A stretch of 64,000 bases of DNA from an uncultured beta proteobacterium (GTDB taxonomy: Bacteria; Pseudomonadota; Gammaproteobacteria; Burkholderiales; SG8-39): contig CAIOLO010000126.1 in NCBI GenBank assembly GCA_903859155.1, positions 1-64,000 of the forward strand, read 5' to 3'. Both the position numbers and the translations under genes were made by a program. Positions 17,138 to 24,708 of the stretch are shown here, piece by piece. The notes beneath the pieces are model-generated. The model made no database searches. It was not told the DNA's origin and saw only the letters and a program-made list of their open reading frames with translations. The first letter of the stretch is position 1. Each line of letters opens with the position of its first letter.

Positions 17138-18121
17138 TCAGTCCCCAAGCTTGATGCCCGCCGCCCTGGCAATTCGCGCCGTCAGCGCGACCTCGCGTTT
17201 TATTTGCGCGGCAAATTCCTCGGGCGTATTGCCAACGACCTCGAAGCCGATCTGATTGATCTTGGTTTTTGCCTCGGGCACCTGCAGTGCCTTCATGGCA
17301 TCGCCGGACAGTCTGCGGAAAACCGCCTGCGGCACGCCCGCCGGTGTAAACAATCCGGTCCATCCCGGCAGTGGTTCAAAGCCGGGGATCAATTCGCCGA
17401 TGGCCGGCACATCGGGAAATGCCGACAGGCGTTTTTCCTCGCGGGTCACCAGCACCTTGATCTTGCCGGCCTTGGCCAGCGGCACCGCTTCCCCAAGAAT
17501 CACCCAGGAAGTGGGGATCTGGCCGGTCACCACATCGAGCAGCGCCTGTTGCCCGGCCTTGTAGGGAACATGCACCATCTCGATTCCGCTCAGCAGGCGA
17601 ACCTGCTCGGCGGCCAGATGGTGCGCGGAACCCACGCCGGAGGTTCCGTAGGAGAGTTTGTTGGGGAACTTTCTGGCGTAATCCATCACTTCGCGGTAGG
17701 AATTGACCGGCAGCGAGGGGTGCGCGATAAATATGGAAGGTGTCGCCGCCACCGCGGTCAATGCCACCAGGTCCTTGTTCGGGTCGAAGGACATTTTGCT
17801 TTCGGCGGCGACGCGCACCACCGGGATGTTCGGTGTCGCCGCCAGAAAGGAGTAGCCGTCGGGTGCCGCGCGCGCCACGACCTCAGCGGCGATGATGCCC
17901 CCCGCACCGGCGCGATTCTCGATGACCACAGGCTGTCCCAGATTGTCACCCAGGTAGGTGGCCAGGATGCGGATGAGGGCATCGCCGCCGCTGCCGGCGA
18001 CAAACTGGGTCACCATGCGCACCGGTTTCGCAGGATAGGTTTGTGCGTGGGAGGGGGCAGGGGGGATCAGCACCAGTGCCGCGCCCAGCAACGGGAGGAT
18101 TCTGCGGGGAATGTCAGTCAC
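17138..18121 (-). CDS. Bug/TctC-family periplasmic substrate-binding protein
   Basis: Fourth Bug-type binding protein, 327 residues, with a GTG start. AAGGAT lies nine bases upstream and a signal peptide ending near SHAQ follows. Landmarks: VTQFVAGSGGDA, IENRAGAGGI, AAPDGYSFLA. It shares the unusual VAGSGGDA cleft motif with the Bug gene at 15590-16561, so the pair probably arose by duplication around the Rid gene. The three genes may form one transcription unit. Confidence 0.92.
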   Translation of the reverse strand: MTDIPRRILPLLGAALVLIPPAPSHAQTYPAKPVRMVTQFVAGSGGDALIRILATYLGDNLGQPVVIENRAGAGGIIAAEVVARAAPDGYSFLAATPNIPVVRVAAESKMSFDPNKDLVALTAVAATPSIFIAHPSLPVNSYREVMDYARKFPNKLSYGTSGVGSAHHLAAEQVRLLSGIEMVHVPYKAGQQALLDVVTGQIPTSWVILGEAVPLAKAGKIKVLVTREEKRLSAFPDVPAIGELIPGFEPLPGWTGLFTPAGVPQAVFRRLSGDAMKALQVPEAKTKINQIGFEVVGNTPEEFAAQIKREVALTARIARAAGIKLGD

Positions 18122-18220
18122 GATCGGATCCTTGTCAGCATGAATGTTTCTTGCGCCGGGCCCCGGCCCCGGGGGAGCGCACTGTAGCGCGACTTTCGTG
18201 CATATGCCACTGCGCGGGAC

Positions 18221-19072
18221 TTATGCGTGCGTCAATTTTCCAGCCTGGTAATCGCGCAACGCCTGCTCGATTTCCTCGCGGGTGTTCATGACGAAGGGCC
18301 CGTATTGCACCACCGGTTCGTTGATGGGTTTGGCGGCAAGCAGCAGGAAGCGTGCCCCTGCATCGCCGGCAAGCACCTCAACGGCGTCCCCGGCACCCAG
18401 TATCGCGGCGTGATGATTGGCCAGCGCCTGGTCGGCGACCGTGGCATTGCCCTCGAACACATACAGGAATGCATTGCGTGCGGCACCGAGGGCTTGCGAG
18501 AACCGGGCGCCCGCGGGGAGTTCGATATCGAGATAAAGCGGATCGGTGCTCAGGCCCTGCACCGGACCCGGCACCGCCGCATCTGCGGTTTCCAGCGTGC
18601 CGGCAATGACTTTCGCGCGCCCGCCGCCGGTCAGGGCTGCGACCGGAATTTCAGCCGGGTTAATGTCGCGATAGCCCGCCGGCTTCATTTTCTCCTTTGC
18701 CGGAAGATTGATCCACAACTGAAAGCCGCGCAGGCGCCCCTGTAGTTGCTGCGGCATTTCCGAGTGGATGATGCCGCGCCCTGCGGTCATCCATTGCACC
18801 GCGCCGGTCTTGAGATCGCCGCGATTGCCCAGATGGTCCTCGTGCAGCATGTGGCCATCCAGCAAGTAGGTGACGGTCTCGAAGCCGCGATGCGGATGGG
18901 CGGGAAAACCGGCGATGTAATCGTCCGGATTGTCCGATGAAAACTCGTCTAGCATGAGAAACGGGTCGAGGCGGGCAAACTGGCTGCTGCCCAGGCTGCG
19001 GCGCAATTTCACGCCGGCACCGTCGGGGGTCGGCAGGGCGTCGATAATTCGTTGTATGGGACGGATGGTCAT
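18221..19072 (-). CDS. Pirin-family bicupin protein
   Basis: Pirin family protein of 283 residues: an N-terminal cupin with metal ligands in PAHPHRGFETVTY, HEDH and IHSEMP, then a C-terminal pirin cupin. Bacterial pirins are iron-binding and some have quercetinase-like dioxygenase activity; others act as redox regulators. The length is typical. ATG 19072 is the only good start. It is divergent from a Bug gene (19272). Confidence 0.92.
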   Translation of the reverse strand: MTIRPIQRIIDALPTPDGAGVKLRRSLGSSQFARLDPFLMLDEFSSDNPDDYIAGFPAHPHRGFETVTYLLDGHMLHEDHLGNRGDLKTGAVQWMTAGRGIIHSEMPQQLQGRLRGFQLWINLPAKEKMKPAGYRDINPAEIPVAALTGGGRAKVIAGTLETADAAVPGPVQGLSTDPLYLDIELPAGARFSQALGAARNAFLYVFEGNATVADQALANHHAAILGAGDAVEVLAGDAGARFLLLAAKPINEPVVQYGPFVMNTREEIEQALRDYQAGKLTHA

Positions 19073-19271
19073 GTTCGCCTCGGGCGGGTCGGTTGGAACG
19101 CCTCACGGGGTCAAGTTTAGCGGCAATCGCCATATGCTGGACATCCGCGGGCGGGCGCCTTGAGCCTGATCAAACGGCGGGTGCGCTAAACTGGCACTTT
19201 ACGCCCGGAGGCGCATGCTGCGTGTCGTTGCAATGCGGATCGCCGTCGGTTAATTATTCCAGGAGCGCGTG

Positions 19272-20264
19272 ATGAAGAATTCTCGTCAATCAAAACATCT
19301 TTGGTCCGGGGTGATCGTGTTATTGACCTCGGCCGGGCTTTTGTCCGGACCTGTCGCGGCGCAATCGTGGCCCTCAAAACCGGTGCGCCTGATCGTTCCC
19401 TTTGGTCCGGGGGGGTCTGCGGACACCCTGGGTCGCCTGACATCGAGCAAGGTCGGCGAGTATCTGGGCCAGTCGTTTGTCATCGAGAATCGCGCCGGCG
19501 CCGGTGGAATGATCGGCTCCGATCAGGTGGCAAAAAGTGCACCCGACGGCTACACCTACGTCGTTTCCGGCGTCGCCACCCACGCCGTTGCGCCCGCGAT
19601 GATGGCCAAGTCCCCGTTCGACCCGGTGAAGGATTTTTCGCATGTCGCGCTCTACGGCGGACCGCCGCTGGTGTTCGCGGTAAGCCTTGGCGTGCCGGCC
19701 AAATCCATGATGGAATTCATTGCGCATGCAAAAACCAAACCCGATGCCTACAGCTACGGCTCACCAGGCATCGGCACGCACGGCCACCTGTTTGGAGAAC
19801 TGCTCAAGCAGATCAATGGCATTGAAATGACCCATGTTCCCTACAAGGGCGCCGCCGGCGCGGTAGCCGACCTCTCGGCAGGACATCTGCCGGCGATTTC
19901 CAGCACGCTCACCACGGCTTCTGCGCAGATCAAGGCCAACCGGGTGCGCGCGCTTGCCATCAGTTCCACATCGCGCCTGCCCGACTATCCTGATGTACCC
20001 ACGTTCCGTGAGCTGGGATTTGCCGATCTGGTGGCGGTCACCTGGTTTTCGATTTCCGGTCCCGCGGGCATTCCGGCGGAAATTGTCACGCGCCTGAACA
20101 GCGAGGTACGGCGCGCCTTGCAGTCGCCTGAGGTCAAGGAAAAGCTGCGTCCCGAAGGCATCGAACCCGGTACGCTGAGCCCGAAGGAATTCACCGATTT
20201 CGTCGCCGCCGAATACAAGCGCTGGGCGCCGGTGGTCAGAGCCTCCGGGGCCAAGGCCGAATAA
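19272..20264 (+). CDS. Bug/TctC-family periplasmic substrate-binding protein
   Basis: Fifth Bug-type binding protein, 330 residues. A signal peptide ends near PVAAQ; landmarks are IVPFGPGGSADT, IENRAGAGGM and SAPDGYTYV. AGGAG lies six bases before ATG 19272; a GTG three bases earlier is possible. It stands alone between the divergent pirin gene and the convergent UbiD-family gene. Its proximity to UbiD suggests an aromatic or conjugated carboxylate ligand (weak inference). Confidence 0.92.
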   Translation: MKNSRQSKHLWSGVIVLLTSAGLLSGPVAAQSWPSKPVRLIVPFGPGGSADTLGRLTSSKVGEYLGQSFVIENRAGAGGMIGSDQVAKSAPDGYTYVVSGVATHAVAPAMMAKSPFDPVKDFSHVALYGGPPLVFAVSLGVPAKSMMEFIAHAKTKPDAYSYGSPGIGTHGHLFGELLKQINGIEMTHVPYKGAAGAVADLSAGHLPAISSTLTTASAQIKANRVRALAISSTSRLPDYPDVPTFRELGFADLVAVTWFSISGPAGIPAEIVTRLNSEVRRALQSPEVKEKLRPEGIEPGTLSPKEFTDFVAAEYKRWAPVVRASGAKAE

Positions 20265-20269
20265 AACCT

Positions 20270-20308
20270 GGACGTACCACGGTGGTCGTGGGAATTCGTG
20301 GTCCGTCC
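20270..20308. terminator. Imperfect 12-bp hairpin between convergent genes
   Basis: GGACGTACCACG pairs with CGTGGTCCGTCC at 11 of 12 positions, with a 15-base loop. It lies between the Bug gene and the UbiD-family gene stops. It probably ends transcription from both sides, though without a U-tract. Confidence 0.5.
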
Positions 20309-20316
20309 CCGGTTCT

Positions 20317-21774
20317 CTAGCGATACAACTCCGGATACTTTGCCCTGACCTTTGCCGCCAGTTCCGGCGAGCTCTCGCACACCTTGGGAAAGGTGTCGAG
20401 CAGCTCGTAAGGACGACAGGCATCGATGATCATGCGCGAGTTGTAGAGCATGTTCTTGTCGCGCACCAGGGTATCCAGGCGCGACGACCAGCAGTGATCC
20501 AGCACCGTGGTGCGCGATTTCGGATCGCAGCGCGTGCCCATGGCCCAGATCACATCGTGGATGTCGGTAGGGTCGACATCGTCATCGACAACCACAATCC
20601 AGCGGCTGATGTAACCCACCGAGGCCAGTTGCGAGGCCACCACGCCCACTTGCGTCGAATGGCCAAAATAACGCTGTTTGATCGAAAGCACGCAAAAGGT
20701 GCGTCCGCCACCCGCCTGGTGCAACCAGGCGCCGCGCACATCGGGAATGCCGGCCGCCTCCAGTGCGTCGAGCAGGCCGGCTGAACGCAGGAAGCAGCGC
20801 TCGAACAGGTGCGAATGCGGCGGCTTCTGGCTGGCCGCGCAGGTGAGGATGGGTTGATTGCGATGGTAGATGCGCTTGATGTGGATCAGCGGTTCTTCCC
20901 TGGCATCGCCGGCGTAATAACCGTGCCACTCGCCGAACGGACCTTCCAGGGCCGTTTCCGTCGCACTGATCTCGCCTTCGATCACGATTTCAGAGCGCGC
21001 CGGAAAGGGCAGGCCGGTGACTTCGCCTTCGATGAGTTCCAGCGGGCGATCCATCAGTCCGCCGGCCCATTCGTATTCCGGCATGGCGTCGGGCATGGTG
21101 AAACCGGCCGCCAGGTAGGTAATGGGATCACAGCCGATGATGATCACCACCGGGCAGGGTTTGCCCGCCTTGAGATATTTATCGCGCTGAATGCGGCCTT
21201 GTTTGCCATTGGAAATGTAGGACGTGCAGGTATCCGGACCGATCATCTGCACGCGGTAGGTGCCCACATTGATGCGGCCGCTTTCTGGATCGCGCGTCAC
21301 CACGCCGCAGGCGGTGCCGATGTACCTTCCGCCGTCTTCCTCGTGGTGGATGGGGACCGGCAGCCGGGTCAGGTCGACCGCGCCGTCGCGCAGCACGTTC
21401 TCCAGCACCGGGCCTTCCTTGACGATTTTCGGCGCAATGCGCTTGAAGCCTTTCTTGATGTTCTTGCGGAAATGGTCGAGCATTTCCTTGCGGTGTGTGG
21501 ACAGCGAGGGTTCCATGCCGAGCACGGTGGCCAGCCGGAAAGGCGAACCGAACATGCCGTAGGCGACGCGGTGCCCCTTGGGGTAATCTGGAATGCCATC
21601 GAACAGCAGCATCGGCGCTTTTTCCACCTTCTGGCGGTAGAGCACTTCGGTCACCGCCCCCAGTTCGCGGTTCCAGTGGGCGCCTTCGACCCGCGCCAGT
21701 TCTCCGCGAGCCTCGACAGTGGCGATGAATTCGCGCAGATCATTCTGCGCGGTGGCGGTGGATTCGTTGCTCAA
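20317..21774 (-). CDS. UbiD-family decarboxylase
   Basis: UbiD-type (de)carboxylase of 485 residues, full family length. Visible are the prenylated-FMN-binding region (INVGTYR, GKQGRIQRDKYLKAGKPCPV, IIGCDP) and the catalytic acid segment ALEGPFGEWHGYY. The family removes CO2 from aromatic or alpha,beta-unsaturated acids and needs prFMN from UbiX; no ubiX is in the window. Start TTG 21774 is chosen because GGAGG sits five bases upstream; a TTG at 21795 lacks a ribosome site. It is divergent from the ABC-transporter/oxygenase array and shares its palindrome-rich promoter region, so joint control by the IclR protein is likely (inference). True UbiQ biosynthesis is less likely in this context. 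Confidence 0.9.
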   Translation of the reverse strand: MSNESTATAQNDLREFIATVEARGELARVEGAHWNRELGAVTEVLYRQKVEKAPMLLFDGIPDYPKGHRVAYGMFGSPFRLATVLGMEPSLSTHRKEMLDHFRKNIKKGFKRIAPKIVKEGPVLENVLRDGAVDLTRLPVPIHHEEDGGRYIGTACGVVTRDPESGRINVGTYRVQMIGPDTCTSYISNGKQGRIQRDKYLKAGKPCPVVIIIGCDPITYLAAGFTMPDAMPEYEWAGGLMDRPLELIEGEVTGLPFPARSEIVIEGEISATETALEGPFGEWHGYYAGDAREEPLIHIKRIYHRNQPILTCAASQKPPHSHLFERCFLRSAGLLDALEAAGIPDVRGAWLHQAGGGRTFCVLSIKQRYFGHSTQVGVVASQLASVGYISRWIVVVDDDVDPTDIHDVIWAMGTRCDPKSRTTVLDHCWSSRLDTLVRDKNMLYNSRMIIDACRPYELLDTFPKVCESSPELAAKVRAKYPELYR

Positions 21775-21816
21775 ATGGTCCTCCGGGGTCGACAAAATAC
21801 ATTGTCCGCTGGTCTC

Positions 21817-21833
21817 GTTCCGTTATATGGAAC
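21817..21833. promoter_or_regulatory. Palindrome GTTCC-N7-GGAAC, candidate IclR operator
   Basis: Perfect 5-bp arms around GTTATAT, 17 bp in all. It resembles the TTCC/GGAA half-site palindromes bound by many IclR-family regulators, and an IclR gene is in the adjoining array (23858). On the minus strand its centre reads TATAAC, a possible -10 for the UbiD-family gene, so binding there would block that promoter. Confidence 0.5.
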
Positions 21834-21876
21834 GCAGTTCTAATTCGTTGCGAACTGCGCGGATTCGACCATATAA
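21823..21876. repeat. Nested inverted repeats in divergent promoter region
   Basis: Two further inverted repeats are nested here. TTATATGG (21823-21830) pairs with CCATATAA (21869-21876), and CGCAGTTC (21833-21840) pairs with GAACTGCG (21852-21859). Together they put two similar composite half-operators on either side of about 21846, one of them over the forward -10. This suggests cooperative or looped binding by a dimeric regulator. Confidence 0.5.
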
Positions 21877-21877
21877 T
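21848..21877 (+). promoter_or_regulatory. Candidate sigma-70 promoter of the transporter/oxygenase array
   Basis: TTGCGA (21848-21853), an 18-base spacer, then a consensus TATAAT (21872-21877). Transcription would start near 21884, giving a leader of about 58 bases to the first binding-protein gene. The -10 overlaps the arm CCATATAA of an inverted repeat. Confidence 0.55.
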
Positions 21878-21941
21878 TCCAGCCGGGTCAATTGACCGGC
21901 CGTGTCATGCAGGCGGGATCGGGCCCAAAGGAGGAGGAAAC

Positions 21942-23000
21942 ATGAGACAGGCCTTCGCGCGCCGATGGGCATGCGTTCTGTCCGGGCTGGTGCTGGCGTA
22001 CTCGTTTGCGCCGAGTGTGATCGCACAGACCGTTCCCGAGCGCAATGCCGCTGTTTATATGTACAAAGGGGCGGATCGCGACCAGCGCCTGCTGGAGCGC
22101 GCACGCAAGGAAGGCTCGTTGACCTTCTACACATCGCTCGCCACCACCGAATCGATTCCGCTCGGCCAGGCCTTCGAGAAGAAGACCGGCGTCAAGGTGC
22201 AGTTGTGGCGCGCACTGAGCGAAGAGGTGGTCCAGCGAACCCTCAACGAGGCGCGCGGCAAGCGCCACACTGTCGATGTGATCGAAACCAATGGCCCGGA
22301 AGTCGAGTCTCTTGCCAGGGAGCAACTCACCGCCGAGTTCTACACGCCGCATACGGCAAAATATCCACCCTGGGCGATACCCAGCCACCGCCTGTGGGTG
22401 AGCGACCGGATGGATTTTTTCGTCGTGGCCTTCAATACCGGCAAGGTCAAGCGCGAGGAGATCCCCACGACCTACGAGGGGTTTGGCGATGCGCGGTGGA
22501 AGGGCCGTCTCGGCATCGAGGCCACCGATCAGGAGTGGCTCGCCGGGGTGGTTCAGCTGTGGGGTAGCGAACGCGGCCTGAGTTTTTTCCGCAAGCTGGT
22601 CGCCTTGCGTCCCGATGTCAGGAAAGGCCATGTGTTGCTCTCGCAATTGGTGGCAGCCGGTGAAATACCGGTGGCATTGACTGCTTATGCTTCCAACGCG
22701 GAATCGTCCAAGCGCACCGGCGCGCCCATCGACTGGGTGGCGTTGGAACCGGTGGTCGTGCGTCCGCAGGGCCTTGCGCTGGCCCGCAATGCGCCCAACC
22801 CGAATGCCGCCTTGCTGTTTGCCGATTACCTGTTGTCGCCCGAAGGCCAGCAGTTCTACGAATCGGTAGGGCGGTTCCCGGCCAGCCGCGGCGTACGCGG
22901 CGCGGGCGACCCCTCCAAGGTCACCATGGTGGATTCCCAGACCGCTGCCAACGAATCGGAAAAGTGGCAGAAAGTCTGGGGCGAGATGCTCAAGCGATGA
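21942..23000 (+). CDS. ABC transporter periplasmic binding protein (Fe3+/AEP-type, family 1)
   Basis: Type II periplasmic binding protein of 352 residues, similar in pattern to FbpA/AfuA-type solute receptors. It has a signal peptide ending near VIA-Q (28) after a strong AAAGGAGGAGG site. The landmarks DRDQRLLERARKEGSLTFYTS, FEKKTGVKVQLWRA and ARWKGRLGIEATDQEW recur in the two other binding proteins of this array (30667, 33087), so all three are paralogues. It is the first gene of the array and probably supplies the fused permease. Typical FbpA iron-binding Tyr pairs are not obvious, so an organic ligand is as likely as iron. Confidence 0.88.
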   Translation: MRQAFARRWACVLSGLVLAYSFAPSVIAQTVPERNAAVYMYKGADRDQRLLERARKEGSLTFYTSLATTESIPLGQAFEKKTGVKVQLWRALSEEVVQRTLNEARGKRHTVDVIETNGPEVESLAREQLTAEFYTPHTAKYPPWAIPSHRLWVSDRMDFFVVAFNTGKVKREEIPTTYEGFGDARWKGRLGIEATDQEWLAGVVQLWGSERGLSFFRKLVALRPDVRKGHVLLSQLVAAGEIPVALTAYASNAESSKRTGAPIDWVALEPVVVRPQGLALARNAPNPNAALLFADYLLSPEGQQFYESVGRFPASRGVRGAGDPSKVTMVDSQTAANESEKWQKVWGEMLKR

Positions 23001-23045
23001 GCGCCCGGAGATGAGCGAGCGTAACGCGGCGCGGCGGGCACTGCC

Positions 23046-23861
23046 GTGAATATTGCCGAAGTCCAGGACGGGTGGATGCTGGTGCTGGCCGTTTTTGCGC
23101 TGGGCGCGAAGCACGGCATGGATCCGGATCACCTGGCGACCATCGACGGACTGACGCGCTTCAATGCACGGCGGCGGCCGCGTCTCGCGCGCTGGTCGGG
23201 GTGCCTGTTTTCTCTGGGTCATGGTGGAGTAGTGACCCTGGTGGCCGGCCTGGTCGCCTCGCTGTCCGGAGGTTTTGAAATCCCGGCGTGGCTGGAGCAT
23301 ACCGGCGCGTGGATATCGATTGTGTTTCTCGCGCTGCTGGGCGTCACCAATATTGCTGCGGTATTCCGCGCACCAAGGGACCAGGTCGTGGCAAGCGTGG
23401 GCATGCGCGCGCGCCTGCTCAGCCGCTTCGCCCAGACCGATCATCCCGTGGTGATCGCTTCGGTAGGCGCTGCGTTCGCGTTGTCCTTTGACACCTGGAG
23501 CCAGACGGCGCTGTTTTCGATCACCGCACAGCAACTGGCCGGCTGGACCTTTTCGGTTCTGCTGGGCCTGGTATTCATGTCCGGCATGATGGCCGCAGAC
23601 GGGTTGAATGGCCTGTGGGTGGCGCGCATGCTCGCCAGGGCCGATCGGCGCGCACTGATCGCCTCGCGCGTCATGAGCCTGGTAATCGGCGCTTTGGGCA
23701 TCACCATTGCCGCGCTCGGGATCGCGCGCTATGTCGCACCGGATGTCGGCGCGCTCATGAACGGCAGCAGCCTGTATCTCGGCATTGGCATGCTGGGTTT
23801 GCTGCTGACCAGCTACGCCGTGGCCACAAGGATTACGGACGGCCCCGGGGTGCGGGCATGA
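23046..23861 (+). CDS. NiCoT/NicO-like nickel-cobalt transporter homologue
   Basis: Polytopic membrane protein of 271 residues with about seven hydrophobic segments. It keeps the three NiCoT signatures in variant form: HGMDPDHLATID (canonical HAxDADHI; His23, Asp26, Asp28 and His29), FSLGHGGVVTL (canonical FxxGHSSVV) and LSFDTWSQTALFS (canonical LGxDTATE). It probably moves Ni2+ or Co2+, though the altered signatures leave selectivity open. The start is GTG 23046; ATG 23076 is an alternative. Its last bases overlap the IclR start (ATGA), so they are translationally coupled. Its place beside a His-rich, EutA-bearing permease suggests a metal link. Confidence 0.78.
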   Translation: MNIAEVQDGWMLVLAVFALGAKHGMDPDHLATIDGLTRFNARRRPRLARWSGCLFSLGHGGVVTLVAGLVASLSGGFEIPAWLEHTGAWISIVFLALLGVTNIAAVFRAPRDQVVASVGMRARLLSRFAQTDHPVVIASVGAAFALSFDTWSQTALFSITAQQLAGWTFSVLLGLVFMSGMMAADGLNGLWVARMLARADRRALIASRVMSLVIGALGITIAALGIARYVAPDVGALMNGSSLYLGIGMLGLLLTSYAVATRITDGPGVRA

Positions 23862-24703
23862 GCGCCAGCGCGCGCGCATCGGTTACGCCCGCGCGGGCGC
23901 GGCGCAGAATGCGCCCAGGCGGCGCCCGCACGCGTCTTTCCTCGGTCACCAATGCGCTGCGCCTGCTCAAGGTATTTTCCGACCAGGATTCCGAGATCGG
24001 CATCAGCGACCTGGCAAGGCGGGTGAATCTTGCAAAGAGCACGGTGCATCGCCTGGCCTCCTCGCTGGTGGAGGAGGGCATGCTCGAGCAGACCGAGAGG
24101 GAGGGGAAGTATCGCCTCGGCCTGACACTTTTTGAACTGGGTTCTCTGGTTCGCCGCAAGATGGATGTGACCAACGAGGCCCGGCCGTACCTGCGATCGC
24201 TCTCCGAGAGCACCGGGGAAACGATTCAACTGGCGGTACTGGAGCAATCCTCGGCCCTTTATATCAACGTGATCGAAAGCCAGCGCGCGCTGCGCATGAG
24301 CTACCAGGTCGGCACGCGCGCGCCCCTTTACTGCACCGCTGTAGGCAAAGTGCTGCTGGCGCATGCGGAGGCGCAGATTTTTGCCGCTACCGTGGCACAG
24401 GGCCTGACCGCCCTGACCGCGGCGACCATCACCGATGCGGACAGTCTGCGCCGCGAAGTGGTGCTCATCGGCAACCGCGGGTATGCGCTCGAGGACGAGG
24501 AGGCGGAACCGGGTTTGCGCGGCGTTGCCGCGCCGGTGCGTGATTTTTCCGGGCTGGCCGTCGCCGCAATCGGCATATCCGGGCCGACTCACCGCATGTC
24601 GAAAAAGGTTCTGCTCGGTTACGCCCGCGACCTGCTGGATGTGAGTAATGCCGTCTCGCAGCGCCTGGGTTATCAGACGCCCCTGCTGGCGCGTCGGGCT
24701 TGA
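23858..24703 (+). CDS. IclR-family transcriptional regulator
   Basis: Regulator of 281 residues. The N-terminal winged helix spans about residues 28-85 (SVTNALRLLKVF, ISDLARRVNLAKSTVHRL, EREGKYRLGLTLFELG), and the C-terminal IclR effector domain carries GTRAPLYCTAVGKVLLA and RGVAAPVRDFSG. A basic, Arg/Ala-rich 25-residue N-terminal tail precedes the helix. It overlaps the NiCoT-like gene by four bases and ends five bases before the fusion gene. IclR proteins commonly control aromatic-acid catabolism with small aromatic or glyoxylate-like effectors. The likely target is the palindrome cluster at 21817-21877. Confidence 0.93.
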   Translation: MSASARASVTPARARRRMRPGGARTRLSSVTNALRLLKVFSDQDSEIGISDLARRVNLAKSTVHRLASSLVEEGMLEQTEREGKYRLGLTLFELGSLVRRKMDVTNEARPYLRSLSESTGETIQLAVLEQSSALYINVIESQRALRMSYQVGTRAPLYCTAVGKVLLAHAEAQIFAATVAQGLTALTAATITDADSLRREVVLIGNRGYALEDEEAEPGLRGVAAPVRDFSGLAVAAIGISGPTHRMSKKVLLGYARDLLDVSNAVSQRLGYQTPLLARRA

Positions 24704-24708
24704 GCAGC

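Noticed and set aside
21888-23879. 663-residue minus-strand open frame
   Set aside because: Runs antisense across the binding-protein and NiCoT-like genes, both well supported.
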